Of a stretch of DNA of 64,000 bases, positions 62,980 to 64,000 are shown in pieces. Source of the stretch: Plantibacter elymi (nom. nud.). GTDB lineage: Bacteria > Actinomycetota > Actinomycetes > Actinomycetales > Microbacteriaceae. Position 1 is the stretch's first letter; each line of letters starts with the position of its first letter. The notes under the pieces were generated by a model, which saw only the letters and a list, made by a program, of their open reading frames with translations, was not told where the DNA came from and ran no database searches. A program made the position numbers and the translations under genes. The DNA lies in assembly GCF_900177795.1 (NCBI RefSeq), contig NZ_FXWJ01000005.1, forward strand, positions 248,001-312,000. The letters are read 5' to 3'.

Positions 62980-64000
62980 TCATGCGGTGACTTCGATGAG
63001 GACCTTCCCGACCGTGTCGTCCTCGACGGCGGCGTGAGCCGCAGCCGTCTCCGCGAGCGGGAACACCGTCAGCGCCAGACCGTGGTCCTCGCCGACGTGG
63101 AGCGCGCCGTCCTCGATCGCTGCGGTGATGTCCTCGGCCGCGGCGTGGAGTGCGGCGTCACCGACCGTGTAGAGCAGCATGAACTGGAGCCGCGTGTTGA
63201 GCCCCATGTGCGGACGGATGTCGAGCGTGACCTGGTCACCGCCGTTGTTGGCGTAGCTGACGACCGTGCCGCGCGGGGCGAGGACCGCCTGGTCGAGGGG
63301 GAGGTTCTGCGCGATCGCGACCTCCACGACGAGGTCGACGCCGCCGGGTGCCACCTCGCGGATCGCCGCGGCGGTGTCGCCCTCGCGGTAGTTCACGACG
63401 TGGTGTGCTCCCGCGGCGGTCGCGAGGCGGGCCTTCTCGTCGCTGCTGATGGTGCTGATCACCGTCGCGCCGGCCCAGCGGGCGAGCTGGATCGCGGCGT
63501 TGCCGACGGCGCCGGCGCCACCCTGGACGAGGACCGTTCGGCCGTCGAGGGCTCCGGGGGCGAGGCGCGTCGGGCCGTCCTGCGCGACGGTGAGCGCGCG
63601 GTGCGCGGTCATCGCGGGGACGCCGAGGCTGGCGCCGAGCTCGAACGAAGCGCCGTCGGGCAGGGGGACCACGCGGGATACGGGCTGGACCGTGAACTCC
63701 TGGGCCGTGCCCAGCGGGCTCTCGTGCGCCGCGAGGTACACCCAGACGCGGTCGCCGACGGCGAAGGTGGTCGTGGACGCCGCGTCGCCGGCGGCGGGGC
63801 CGACCGCGTCGATCACGCCGGCACCGTCGAGGTTCGGGACGACCTCGGGGAAGGGCATGCCACCCGAGGGGCCGCCGCCGCGCCTGGTCTTCCAGTCGGT
63901 CGGGTTGACGCCGGAGAACGCGAGCTTGACGCGGACCTCGCCGGGGCCGGGCTCGGGGAGCTCGCGCTCGACGAGTTGGAGGACGGACGGGTCACCGTTG
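62980..64000 (-). CDS. NADPH:quinone oxidoreductase-like zinc-independent MDR (5' end beyond window)
   Basis: At least 340 residues of a medium-chain dehydrogenase; the frame continues past the right edge. PGPGEVRVKLAFSGVNPTDWKTR is the catalytic-domain start, PNLDGAGVIDAVG follows, and the cofactor motif is VLVQGGAGAVGNAAIQLARWAGATV. Absence of the GHE zinc motif indicates the quinone oxidoreductase (zeta-crystallin) branch, using NADPH. Convergent with glycerate kinase, with only 25 nt between them. Confidence 0.9.
   Translation of the reverse strand, partial: NGDPSVLQLVERELPEPGPGEVRVKLAFSGVNPTDWKTRRGGGPSGGMPFPEVVPNLDGAGVIDAVGPAAGDAASTTTFAVGDRVWVYLAAHESPLGTAQEFTVQPVSRVVPLPDGASFELGASLGVPAMTAHRALTVAQDGPTRLAPGALDGRTVLVQGGAGAVGNAAIQLARWAGATVISTISSDEKARLATAAGAHHVVNYREGDTAAAIREVAPGGVDLVVEVAIAQNLPLDQAVLAPRGTVVSYANNGGDQVTLDIRPHMGLNTRLQFMLLYTVGDAALHAAAEDITAAIEDGALHVGEDHGLALTVFPLAETAAAHAAVEDDTVGKVLIEVTA

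Overview
The window is high-GC DNA (roughly 69-70% GC by eye, GC-rich third codon positions) from an actinobacterium, most probably a member of the Microbacteriaceae (Plantibacter/Curtobacterium-like). Support comes from the L10-L7/L12 genes, the AglEFG-type sugar importer, the reverse transsulfuration pair, and several promoters of the form TANNNT followed 6-7 nt later by the start codon (leaderless mRNAs). I see no tRNA, rRNA, CRISPR array, insertion sequence or prophage.

Layout. 0-11 kb: thioredoxin fragment and an NAD-dependent epimerase; a MarR/drug-efflux operon with two operators on its promoter; a MacB-like ABC operon divergent from an OmpR-type two-component system; trpF; a DUF5684-like membrane protein; an AAA ATPase. 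11-15 kb: L10 leader with attenuator, rplJ-rplL, then a second MarR-MFS pair. 15-20 kb: LacI regulator divergent from an alpha-glucoside-type ABC importer. 20-33 kb: an AbiEi/DUF559 protein flanked by palindromic repeats; an ABC exporter; an operon of a cyclase-like receptor and an MscS channel with a cyclic-nucleotide-binding domain, both with altered active-site residues; a GntR regulator; an aquaporin; DUF3105/DUF305 proteins; mntH and its DtxR-family regulator. 33-40 kb: a leaderless cysteine-rich leader peptide in front of cystathionine beta-synthase, then metB, a SoxR-box-like promoter driving an MFS gene, a DUF1648 protein and an orphan DarT-like protein.

40-64 kb is a carbohydrate/sugar-acid block in two clusters. 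The first has a LacI regulator, a leftward operon (Gfo/Idh/MocA oxidoreductase, DUF993, sugar-phosphate isomerase) and a rightward operon (two permeases, binding protein, DUF6807, oxidoreductase, alpha/beta hydrolase), with near-identical LacI-type operators in the divergent promoter region. The second encodes what looks like a complete oxidative uronate route (uronate dehydrogenase, enolase-superfamily enzyme, 5-dehydro-4-deoxyglucarate dehydratase, ketoglutarate-semialdehyde dehydrogenase), divergent from a LacI regulator fused to a whole DUF6807 domain, followed by another oxidoreductase, an M24-fold protein and glycerate kinase. A partial quinone oxidoreductase ends the window.

A family of long intergenic palindromes runs through the window: eleven hairpins with CTCAGGA/TCCTGAG-type arms at six loci, plus two CAACTCCTGC-armed relatives. 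Different copies carry different arm sequences but pairing is preserved by compensatory changes. At 52.3-52.7 kb five of them form a 188-bp-period tandem array. A second dispersed repeat (TTCGACAGGCTCAGGGA type) occurs at three places and at one of them is translated as the N-terminus of a protein.
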